Shown: positions 58,102 through 64,000 of the stretch, piece after piece
How positions within the stretch are numbered: the stretch's first letter is position 1
How the letters are laid out: the number at the start of each line of letters is the position of its first letter
Origin: SHXO01 sp964523885
GTDB taxonomy: Bacteria > Pseudomonadota > Gammaproteobacteria > Burkholderiales > SHXO01
Direction: 5' to 3'
DNA length: 64,000 nucleotides
Assembly: GCA_964523885.1 (NCBI GenBank)
Contig: CAZFYX010000004.1
Location: 43,490 to 107,489, forward strand
Position numbers and translations under genes: made by a program
The notes under the pieces: model-generated
Seen by the model: the letters and a program-made list of their open reading frames with translations, nothing else
Database searches by the model: none
What the model was told of the DNA's origin: nothing

Positions 58102-59706
58102 CTACCCCTCACCCAGGCCCTCTCCCGCAAGGGGAGAGGGGGAACTGTCTGCTGGCGGGGGTGCACTGCCTGGTGCCGAGGCGGAGCTGCCTGCCGCGGG
58201 GCCACTGCCCGGTGCCGCTGCCTGCTCGCGCAGGCGCGCGGCCTGCGCCGGGTTGAGCATGTGCAGCCAGGCGAGGTGTCCGTGCAAGCGCGCGTCCGGC
58301 GCCTGGCCACGCTGCTGCAGCTGGTGCAGTGCGGCCCGCAGGTTCCGGCGCTCCCGCCGCGAGAGCCCGAGCACGTCGTTGACGGTCACGCCGGTGACCG
58401 CCTGGCGCGAACCCGAACGCATCACCCGGGTCTTGGCCGCGTTCAGCACGAAGCCCTCGCTGTAGACGACGTGTGCGACCAGGTTGCGCAGTGCGTGCGC
58501 CGCGTCGATGTCGTTGCCGGAGAAGGTGAGATCGTCCGCATAGCGCGAGTATTCGAAGCCGAAGCGGCGGGCGAGACCGGCCAGGCGCCGGTCCATCCGC
58601 ACGACGATGGCGTTGCTCAGCCCGGGACTGGTGGGGGCGCCCTGCGGGCAGGCGCGCGGACCCACCGGCGGGAACAGGGGCACGCCGTCGACCACGACCG
58701 GCTGTCGCGGCGCTTCCGTCATCAGCGTGGCGAGCACGGCCGCCACCTGGTAGCCATATCCCAGCGCGATGAGCAGGCCGCGTACGCGGCCGAAGTGGAT
58801 CGAGGGGAAGAAGTCCTTCAGGTCGAGGTGCAGCACGACCCGCCGCCCGACATGGGGCTGCGCGTTCGTGCGCACGCTGTGGCCGCGCCGGAAGCCGTGC
58901 GCGAACTCGCTCACCGGCAGCTTGCGCACCAGCAGCGCATCGAGCCGGCGCTGCACCGACTTGAGCCGCGCCTTCGGCGCCATGATCAGCCGCTCGCCGC
59001 CGCTGCGCTTGGGTACCGCGAAGGTGACGTAGTGCGGGGCCCGCTCGCGTGCGCTGTGGATGGACAGGTGCCGCAGGGTGGGAAGGTCGATCTCCAGCGC
59101 AGCGGCGAGCTCGACCTCGTCGCGCCATGCCGGCAGTCCGTAGCGTGCGAGTTGCGCAGCATCGGTCGCCAGCGCGCGTAGCGCGCGGTTGCCGGTACGC
59201 AGGGTCGGTGCGAACAGGCGGCGTGCCTCGTCGCCAGGCAGGCGCGGTGCGCGCGAGCGCCGCGACCGGCCCTCCTGCCCCGCGGCAACGCTCAGGCGCT
59301 CGTCGCGCACCAGCTCGCGGCGGTGACCCGGCTTGAGGGTGGTGGGCGCGGCGGACTCTGCTCCAGCCGGCAGCCGTGCAGCCGTGCTCGCGGGCGCGGC
59401 CTCCGTCGAGCCTGCGGCCGCCTCGGATCCGGGTCCGGAGGGCAGGGGTTCCAGCGCCGGCCGCGGTGCGTGGCCGCTGACGGGGGCGCCAGCGGTCGAT
59501 CCGGGATCGGGTGTGGGCATGGCGGCGCCAGGCGTAGCACCCCCTTGGCGCGGTACCGGGACTGGCGTGAGTCGCGGGGCCTGCCGCACCTGCGTCGGCT
59601 GGACGGCAGGGGCGGGCGGCGCCGGCCGAGGCGACGCCGGGGTGGGTTGCGCGGGCTGCGGCTTGCGCCGCCCGAACAGGCGCGCGACCAGGTCAGACAG
59701 TCCCAT
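58102..59706 (-). CDS. Retron-type reverse transcriptase with long N-terminal extension
   Basis: A 534-residue protein. Residues 1-165 are Pro/Ala/Gly-rich after a basic amphipathic start (MGLSDLVARLFGRRK). The RT domain runs from about 185 to 495: VPKRSGGERLIMAPKARLKS, the retron region-X motif NAXXH at 281-285 (NAQPH), catalytic Asp295 (LHLDLKDFFPSI), PQGAPTSPGLSN, YADD at 389-392, NAAKTRVM, and the retron region-Y VTG at 437-439. It should copy the upstream ncRNA into branched msDNA. The last residues (SPSPLAGEGLGEG) are encoded by a REP-like repeat. No nuclease or other effector domain is fused. Confidence 0.93.
   Translation of the reverse strand: MGLSDLVARLFGRRKPQPAQPTPASPRPAPPAPAVQPTQVRQAPRLTPVPVPRQGGATPGAAMPTPDPGSTAGAPVSGHAPRPALEPLPSGPGSEAAAGSTEAAPASTAARLPAGAESAAPTTLKPGHRRELVRDERLSVAAGQEGRSRRSRAPRLPGDEARRLFAPTLRTGNRALRALATDAAQLARYGLPAWRDEVELAAALEIDLPTLRHLSIHSARERAPHYVTFAVPKRSGGERLIMAPKARLKSVQRRLDALLVRKLPVSEFAHGFRRGHSVRTNAQPHVGRRVVLHLDLKDFFPSIHFGRVRGLLIALGYGYQVAAVLATLMTEAPRQPVVVDGVPLFPPVGPRACPQGAPTSPGLSNAIVVRMDRRLAGLARRFGFEYSRYADDLTFSGNDIDAAHALRNLVAHVVYSEGFVLNAAKTRVMRSGSRQAVTGVTVNDVLGLSRRERRNLRAALHQLQQRGQAPDARLHGHLAWLHMLNPAQAARLREQAAAPGSGPAAGSSASAPGSAPPPADSSPSPLAGEGLGEG
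58108..58146. repeat. REP-like palindrome, family A, within the end of the RT gene
   Basis: CCTCACCCAGGCCCTCTCCC then GCAAGGGGAGAGGGGGAAC makes the same hairpin seen elsewhere. It overlaps the last codons and stop of the reverse transcriptase gene, showing that a repeat landed at its 3' end and was read into the protein. Confidence 0.75.
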
Positions 59707-59738
59707 CTTCCGGTCTCGAGCGCCGCCCGAACGTGGAT

Positions 59739-59893
59739 GAGGAAGCGCGGCGGCCGACCACTTGCGAGGCTCTGGCCTCGTGGTCTCCCCGTGACTGCGG
59801 CGCGGGGAGCCATGGCGACGTAATGCGCGGAAAGCGCCGCCCCGGCGAAGCACCGGGGAACGGAAGGCTGGTTGCGGGCCTCCGCGCTTCCTC
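59739..59893 (-). ncRNA. Retron msr-msd noncoding RNA
   Basis: On the minus strand, a1 GAGGAAGCGCGG (59893-59882) and a2 CCGCGCTTCCTC (59750-59739) are perfect 12-bp complements, extended after one mismatch by a further GGCC/GGCC pairing. Between them are stable hairpins: CCCCGG..CCGGGG, CTCCCCG..CGGGGAG and a two-part stem ACCAC-GAGGC..GCCTC..GTGGT. This a1-msr-msd-a2 layout just before a retron reverse transcriptase is diagnostic. The branching guanosine and msr/msd border were not assigned. The a2 end is 33 nt before the RT start. Confidence 0.85.
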
Positions 59894-59900
59894 GGCCGTC

Positions 59901-59929
59901 TTTATGTCTGTCGCGCGCGGCGTTGTCAA
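59901..59929 (-). promoter_or_regulatory. Sigma-70 promoter of the retron
   Basis: TTGACA (59929-59924, perfect -35), a 17-bp spacer, then CATAAA (59906-59901, -10, 4/6). The expected start is about 59894, the first bases of a1. It lies in the gap after the upstream gene's stop, so ncRNA and RT have their own transcription besides any operon read-through. Confidence 0.75.
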
Positions 59930-59940
59930 TGGGCGGTCCG

Positions 59941-61491
59941 TCATGGTGCCGGCGCTCCGCGCCAGGCCGGCGGCGTCTCTCCCTCGATGCGCAGCGCCGG
60001 CGCACGCGCGAGCTGGTGTGCGAGCAGCACGAGCAGGTCCGGGTCGGGCGGCCCCTTGCTGCCCGTCAGTGCCTGCCGCGCCCATGCGGCCACCCGCTCC
60101 CGCTCGTCGGGCGACAGATCAGCGCGGGCGAGCGCACGCAGCGCGAGCCGGCGCACCTGCGCCTGCAGGGGCGGCGCCAGTGCGTCGAGCAGGCGCTCGA
60201 TCGGTACCGGTTGCCGGTCGGGTCCGCGGGGCGTGCGACCGGCGGCCTGGATCGATGCGGCGAGGGCGCGCACGGCGATCACGCGCAGGTGCGGCTCCCT
60301 CGCCCCGAGCAACTCGGCGGCCACTGCGGGGTTCTCCACGCACGCGTGCGCGGCCCGCTCGAGCAGCAGCCGGGCAAGCACATTGCGCTGGGATACACCG
60401 TGCATGGCACCGCCCGGCGCCGGCATGCGGCGCAGGATCGCGGCGGCGCGCTCGTCGAGCGCAGCGTCGCTGCCTGCGCCGTTGACCAGGTGCATGGCGA
60501 TGCGCCGTGCTGACTCGAGCAGGCGCTCGGCACCGGAGCGGATGCGATGCGCGGCGAGCCGGCTGGCGAAGTGGTCGACCAGCTCTTCGTCGCGCTGCTC
60601 CAGCGCGAGCGCGACCAGGCGGGCGAGCGGGCGGCTGGGCCCGGGGTCGAGCTGCGCACGGAACGGGCCGCGCGCGAGATGGGGAAAGCGGTGGTAGAGC
60701 GCGACCAGCGTGTCCTCGCGCAAGGGCTTGAGGCGCGTGGGGCGCCGCGCGCCGCCAAGCGGCGACCACACGCCCGCCAGCACCAGCAGCCGCTGGCGCA
60801 CCGCGGCCTCCTCGGCATCGGATTGCTGCAGCAGGGTCATCACCTCGCGGTCGTACTGCCCGGACGGCGCGCAGCTGCGGATCAGGGTTGCCCACAGCTC
60901 CCACCAGCCGCGCCGCAGCGCCAGCTCGGCCATCTCTTCGTAGCCGCTGCGCCGGCTCGGCGACCAGACTTCGGCCGCGTGGCGCTCGAGGTAGGGCAGC
61001 ATATGCTCCCCGCGCTCGCGGGCGAGCACGACCAGGTGCGGCCCCAGGTCCGCACGCCAGCGCTGGGGATGGCGCCGCTCGAGCTCCGCGCACAGTCCGG
61101 CGGCATCCGGGATGCGGCGTGCGAGCTCGGCAGTGTCGCGCGCCCAGTCCTCCGGGCCGGCCTGCATGCGGTACAGGGCGAAGTGCAGCGCGTCATCGCT
61201 GCGGCCCAGCGCCTGGCCCATCAGGCGGGCCCACGGCAGGCGGGCGTCGTCCGCGCGGCGCCCGCGCGGCAGGTGCCGGAGCACGAAGTCCGAGGACAGT
61301 CCGGGCTGCACCGCGTACAGCACCAGCGCCGTGTCTTCGTCGAGTGCGAACGGCCGGTCGAGCTCCTGCAGCAGCGCGGCCCGCTCCTCCGGCGTGCGGG
61401 CGCGGCCGTAGCGCCCGGCGAGGTCCTCGCGCCATTGGCGCGCGGTCTCGCCGAGCCGGCGGCGATCGGGGCGGTTGCGGGTGCGCGTCAC
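59941..61491 (-). CDS. Unrecognised helical-repeat protein next to the retron
   Basis: A 516-residue, Arg/Ala/Leu-rich cytoplasmic protein with no signal peptide, membrane segment or recognised catalytic motif. Repeated 30-40 residue helix pairs (HLRVIAVRALAASIQA; QAQVRRLALRALARADLS; ALVARLLLERAAHACVEN-like) suggest a HEAT-type solenoid. The GTG start overlaps the livH stop (GTGA), so it is translated with livH, yet it abuts the retron promoter. It could be a retron accessory or effector, or an unrelated passenger of the transporter operon. Function not assigned. Confidence 0.72.
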   Translation of the reverse strand: MTRTRNRPDRRRLGETARQWREDLAGRYGRARTPEERAALLQELDRPFALDEDTALVLYAVQPGLSSDFVLRHLPRGRRADDARLPWARLMGQALGRSDDALHFALYRMQAGPEDWARDTAELARRIPDAAGLCAELERRHPQRWRADLGPHLVVLARERGEHMLPYLERHAAEVWSPSRRSGYEEMAELALRRGWWELWATLIRSCAPSGQYDREVMTLLQQSDAEEAAVRQRLLVLAGVWSPLGGARRPTRLKPLREDTLVALYHRFPHLARGPFRAQLDPGPSRPLARLVALALEQRDEELVDHFASRLAAHRIRSGAERLLESARRIAMHLVNGAGSDAALDERAAAILRRMPAPGGAMHGVSQRNVLARLLLERAAHACVENPAVAAELLGAREPHLRVIAVRALAASIQAAGRTPRGPDRQPVPIERLLDALAPPLQAQVRRLALRALARADLSPDERERVAAWARQALTGSKGPPDPDLLVLLAHQLARAPALRIEGETPPAWRGAPAP

Positions 61492-62372
61492 TCGAACTTC
61501 TCGAACCGTTCGCCCATCAGCCCGCGCGGGCGGAAGAGCAGCACCAGCACCATCAGCAGGTACATCGAGGCCTCGGCCGCGGGCGGGTAGAAGTACACCG
61601 TGAGTCCGCGCACCACCCCGACCAGCAGGCCGGCGAGAACCACGCCCCAGAACGAGCCCAGCCCGCCGATGACGACCACCACGAAGGTCGCGGTGAGGAT
61701 CTCGTTGCCCATCGCCGGCTGCACGCCCGCGAGCGGTGCCGACATCACCCCGGCGAGGGCCGCGAGTCCCACGCCCAGGGCAAAGATCGCGGCGAGCGCG
61801 GGGTTGAGGCTGATGCCCATCGCCCGCACCATCTCGGGATCGCGCACGCCCGCGCGCACTACCAGCCCGAATGCAGTGCGGTTGAGCAGCAGCCAGCAGC
61901 CAGCCACCGCCAGCGTGGTGACGCCGAGGATGGTCAGGCGGTAGTAGCTGTAGATGAAATCGCCCAGCATCAGCTGGCCGCGCAGCGCCGCGGGGATCGA
62001 GAACGGCAGTCCGGTGGTGCCCCAGAGCATGCGCAGGGTCTGCTCGGCGGTCATGGCGAGGCCGAAGGTGAACAGCAGGCCCAGGGCAGGATCCTTGCCA
62101 TACAGCCGCTTGAGGAACAGGCGTTCGATCAGGATGCCGATGAGCGCGATGGCGACCGGCGAGACCACGATGGCCCCGCCGAAACCCGCGCGCTGCTCGA
62201 CCTCGTAGGCGACATAGGCCCCGACGGCGTAAAAGGCGCCGTGCGCGAGGTTGACCACGCCGCCCAGGCTGAAGATCAGCGACAGGCCGAGCGAGAGGAT
62301 GATGTAGAACGAACCGACCAGCAGGCCGTTGATGACCTGCTCGAGAATCAGCTCGGGGATGATCGGCGGCAT
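61488..62372 (-). CDS. livH: Branched-chain amino-acid type ABC permease (LivH)
   Basis: A 294-residue permease: MPPIIPELILEQVINGLLVG, then SLGLSLIFSLGGVVNLAHGA (LivH signature), about eight membrane segments, and a C-terminal coupling loop near TATFVVVVIGGLGSFWG. The ATG at 62372 follows a family C repeat. Its usual partners LivM/G/F are found only after the helical-repeat gene and the retron, 3.4 kb downstream, on the same strand. Confidence 0.93.
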   Translation of the reverse strand: MPPIIPELILEQVINGLLVGSFYIILSLGLSLIFSLGGVVNLAHGAFYAVGAYVAYEVEQRAGFGGAIVVSPVAIALIGILIERLFLKRLYGKDPALGLLFTFGLAMTAEQTLRMLWGTTGLPFSIPAALRGQLMLGDFIYSYYRLTILGVTTLAVAGCWLLLNRTAFGLVVRAGVRDPEMVRAMGISLNPALAAIFALGVGLAALAGVMSAPLAGVQPAMGNEILTATFVVVVIGGLGSFWGVVLAGLLVGVVRGLTVYFYPPAAEASMYLLMVLVLLFRPRGLMGERFEKFE

Positions 62373-62373
62373 T

Positions 62374-62501
62374 CTCTCGAGGCTAGAGGCTAGAGGCGAG
62401 AGGCGAGAGGAGAAGCGTGCTTCGCTCTCGACGCCGACCCATCCTGCCGCCAACGCTGGCGTACTCGATCATTCCTCTAGCCTCTCGCCTCTGGCCTCTA
62501 G
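62374..62501. repeat. Inverted repeat family C (GAGGCTAGAGGCGAGAGG unit)
   Basis: Left arm about 62374-62410 (CTCGAGGCTAGAGGCTAGAG, then GCGAGAGG) and right arm about 62474-62501 (CCTCTAGCCTCTCGCCTCTG, then GCCTCTAG) can pair around a 60-base spacer. The TAG stop codon of the binding-protein gene lies inside the right arm. Confidence 0.75.
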
Positions 62502-63742
62502 CCCATCTTGCATGGATTTTCGGCCTGAGTGGGCTGGATGACGTCGAGCGATTCCTTCGGTCCGGGGATCGCCTCGACCACGTCGAAGATGTCCCAGCGG
62601 TCCTTCGACTGCGCCGGGTCCTTCACCTTGACCACGTACATCTCCTGCAGGAGCTGGTGATCCCAGGCGCGGAAGCTGCCGCGGCGCTCCTTGAGCAGGT
62701 CGAAGCTCGCGCCGCTCTCCAGGTACGGCACCAGCGCCGCCGCATCGGTCTTCTTCGTCTCGGCGATGCCCTGCAGCGCGATGCGCACCCCCATGTAGTC
62801 GCCCCAGGCCTGGTTCTCCGGTGGCAGCTTCCAGTGCTCGAGGAAGCGTTTGGTGAAGGCCTGCGCACCCGGTGCGCGGATGCCGTGATACCACAGGCTC
62901 TGCCAGGTGCCCGAGATGTTGTCCAGCCCGGCGGCCCAGAACTGCACCGTGTCCATCACCCCACCGGTCAGCGGGAAGGCGAGGTTGTACTCGCGGTACT
63001 GCCTGAGGAACGTGGTCTGGTCGATGCCGGCCAGCGCGATGTAGACGTAGTCCGGGCGCAGCGAGCGGATCTTCAGGAGGTAGGAGCTGTAGTCCGCGGT
63101 GCTGGTGGGGACCAGGTCGTTGGCCAGCACCACGCCGCCGTTCTCCAGCAGGTAGCGCGAGGCGACGCGATACAGGTCGTGGCCGAAGGCGTAGTCGGCG
63201 GTCAGGAAGTACCAGCGCGCACCCTTCACCAGGTTCTGCTGCCGCTGCCATGTACCGATGGTCTTCGCGTACATGGTGTTGCTGCCTTCGATGTGGAACA
63301 TGTAGCGGTTGCAGTTCTGTCCCCGCAGCGCATCGGAGTTGGCGCCGGTGTTGAAGAACAGCGTGCCCCCGCGCAGCGCCTGGTCGCCGATCGCCAGGGC
63401 CGAGGCCGAACTGACCTCGCCGATGATGCAGGCGACCTTGTCGTGCTCGATCAGCTTCTGCGCTCGGTTCGCTGCCGTGGCGGGGTTGACGCTGTCCTCG
63501 GCGATCAGCTCGATCCTGCGGCCGAGCACGCCGCCGGCCGCGTTGGCTTCCTCCACCGCCAGCGTGGCGCCGCGGAAGCCCTGCTCGCCGACCTGGCCGA
63601 GGAAGCCGGTGCGCGGCGTGATGTGGCCGATGCGGATCGTGTCGGCCTGCGCCCGCGCGAGCGCGGGCAGGCCGAACGCGGCCGCGAGTGCGCCGGCCTG
63701 CTTGAGCGCCGCCCGGCGGGAGCGGGTGAACGCATGGCGCAT
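62498..63742 (-). CDS. Liv-type ABC transporter substrate-binding protein
   Basis: A 414-residue periplasmic binding protein with a twin-arginine-like signal (MRHAFTRSRRAALKQAGALA ... ARAQA). ADTIRIGHITPRTGFLGQVG opens the type I fold; ADYAFGHDLYRVASRYLLEN and ADYSSYLLKIRSLRPDYVYI follow. It is of the amide/urea-like or aromatic-acid branch of the family (ABC type I ligand domain). GGGGGAGGCAGC lies ahead of the ATG. First complete gene of the transport operon seen in the window. Confidence 0.9.
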   Translation of the reverse strand: MRHAFTRSRRAALKQAGALAAAFGLPALARAQADTIRIGHITPRTGFLGQVGEQGFRGATLAVEEANAAGGVLGRRIELIAEDSVNPATAANRAQKLIEHDKVACIIGEVSSASALAIGDQALRGGTLFFNTGANSDALRGQNCNRYMFHIEGSNTMYAKTIGTWQRQQNLVKGARWYFLTADYAFGHDLYRVASRYLLENGGVVLANDLVPTSTADYSSYLLKIRSLRPDYVYIALAGIDQTTFLRQYREYNLAFPLTGGVMDTVQFWAAGLDNISGTWQSLWYHGIRAPGAQAFTKRFLEHWKLPPENQAWGDYMGVRIALQGIAETKKTDAAALVPYLESGASFDLLKERRGSFRAWDHQLLQEMYVVKVKDPAQSKDRWDIFDVVEAIPGPKESLDVIQPTQAENPCKMG

Positions 63743-63844
63743 GCTGCCTCCCCCTCGAGGCCCGCAGTCACCGGCGCCCGCGACCCGGTGCGGCATCGCA
63801 CGGCGCCGCGTCCGGGTCCGGGCCCCGCCCCCGGGGCCGCTGTG

Positions 63845-64000
63845 CTACTTGCGCTTGAACCCCGAGCGGATCCAGTCCAGGCTCTTCATGCCATCGGGCG
63901 GGCTGATCTGGTCCGGCGGGTAGTACTTGATGTTGGTCAGGGTGATCTTGCCGTCGACCTTCTTCACCGTGCCGTAGGGCACGTGCTGCACGGCCTGGTG
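63845..64000 (-). CDS. Second Liv-type substrate-binding protein, C-terminal part
   Basis: Only the last 51 codons and stop are in the window; the gene starts beyond base 64000. The end (VPYGTVKKVDGKITLTNIKY, YPPDQISPPDGMKSLDWIRS, GFKRK) resembles the C-termini of periplasmic amino-acid or aromatic-acid binding proteins. It lies about 100 bp upstream of the other binding-protein gene on the same strand. Two binding proteins for one permease set suggest a widened substrate range. Confidence 0.65.
   Translation of the reverse strand, partial: HQAVQHVPYGTVKKVDGKITLTNIKYYPPDQISPPDGMKSLDWIRSGFKRK

Noticed and set aside
59707..59853. Extended N-terminus of the reverse transcriptase (starting MLRRGGAF)
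   Set aside because: This stretch is the a2 arm and hairpins of the retron ncRNA, so it is not part of the protein.

Overview
The window is high-GC bacterial DNA with short intergenic gaps. Several protein families (DUF3149 and DUF2917 proteins, tartrate dehydrogenase, fused Liv-type transporters, a TctE/QseC-type two-component system) point to a betaproteobacterium, probably Burkholderiales-like; this taxonomic call is inference. No rRNA or tRNA gene was seen. One insertion sequence (IS481 family) and three families of intergenic inverted repeats are scattered through it.

Layout. 1-8.9 kb: the start of an acyl-CoA ligase, an IS481 element inside a REP-like palindrome, a ketopantoate reductase homologue, a geranylgeranyl-reductase-like flavoprotein, a UspA protein, a TerC membrane protein, a two-component system and tartrate dehydrogenase. 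8.9-15.4 kb: a di-heme peroxidase, then a co-directional group (VOC protein, second ketopantoate reductase homologue, aldehyde dehydrogenase, zinc alcohol dehydrogenase, and a hydrolase with every residue of fluoroacetate dehalogenase). 15.5-24.8 kb: a MalT/SARP-type regulator, a NUDIX-metallo-beta-lactamase fusion, a pseudopilin, glyoxalase II and a GST. 24.8-31 kb: a sigma-54 activator, an OmpR-type regulator and a 1220-residue hybrid kinase. 31-36 kb: a methanethiol methyltransferase homologue, glpD, a ROK-type kinase and an AI-2E family exporter. 36-40.7 kb: an apparent PmrA/QseB-like regulon, made of a diguanylate cyclase-regulator-kinase operon, an htrA protease and a candidate small RNA. 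Identical CTTAAG-N5-CTTAAG boxes lie the same distance from the -10 element of htrA and of the sRNA. 40.7-45.4 kb: a complete branched-chain amino-acid type ABC transporter. 45.4-51.6 kb: small secreted and zinc-binding proteins, a PQQ dehydrogenase, an esterase, an SDR, and a TMEM165/GDT1 manganese-export type gene under a yybP-ykoY riboswitch. 51.6-64 kb: a polysaccharide deacetylase and a long minus-strand catabolic/transport operon.

The most striking find is in that last operon. Between livH and a triple-fused livM-livG-livF gene lies a complete retron: a retron reverse transcriptase (NAXXH, YADD and VTG motifs) preceded by a structured ncRNA with a perfect 12-bp a1/a2 inverted repeat, driven by its own TTGACA-17-CATAAA promoter whose expected start falls at a1. 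An unrecognised 516-residue helical protein, translationally coupled to livH, sits directly upstream and is a candidate partner. The RT carries a Pro/Ala-rich N-terminal extension of about 165 residues and a C-terminal tail encoded by a REP-like repeat. Around the retron the operon combines two Liv-type binding proteins, the fused transporter, an SDR, a 3-hydroxyacyl-CoA dehydrogenase-like enzyme and a beta-keto acid cleavage enzyme. This suggests uptake and oxidation of a carnitine-like or branched carboxylate substrate.
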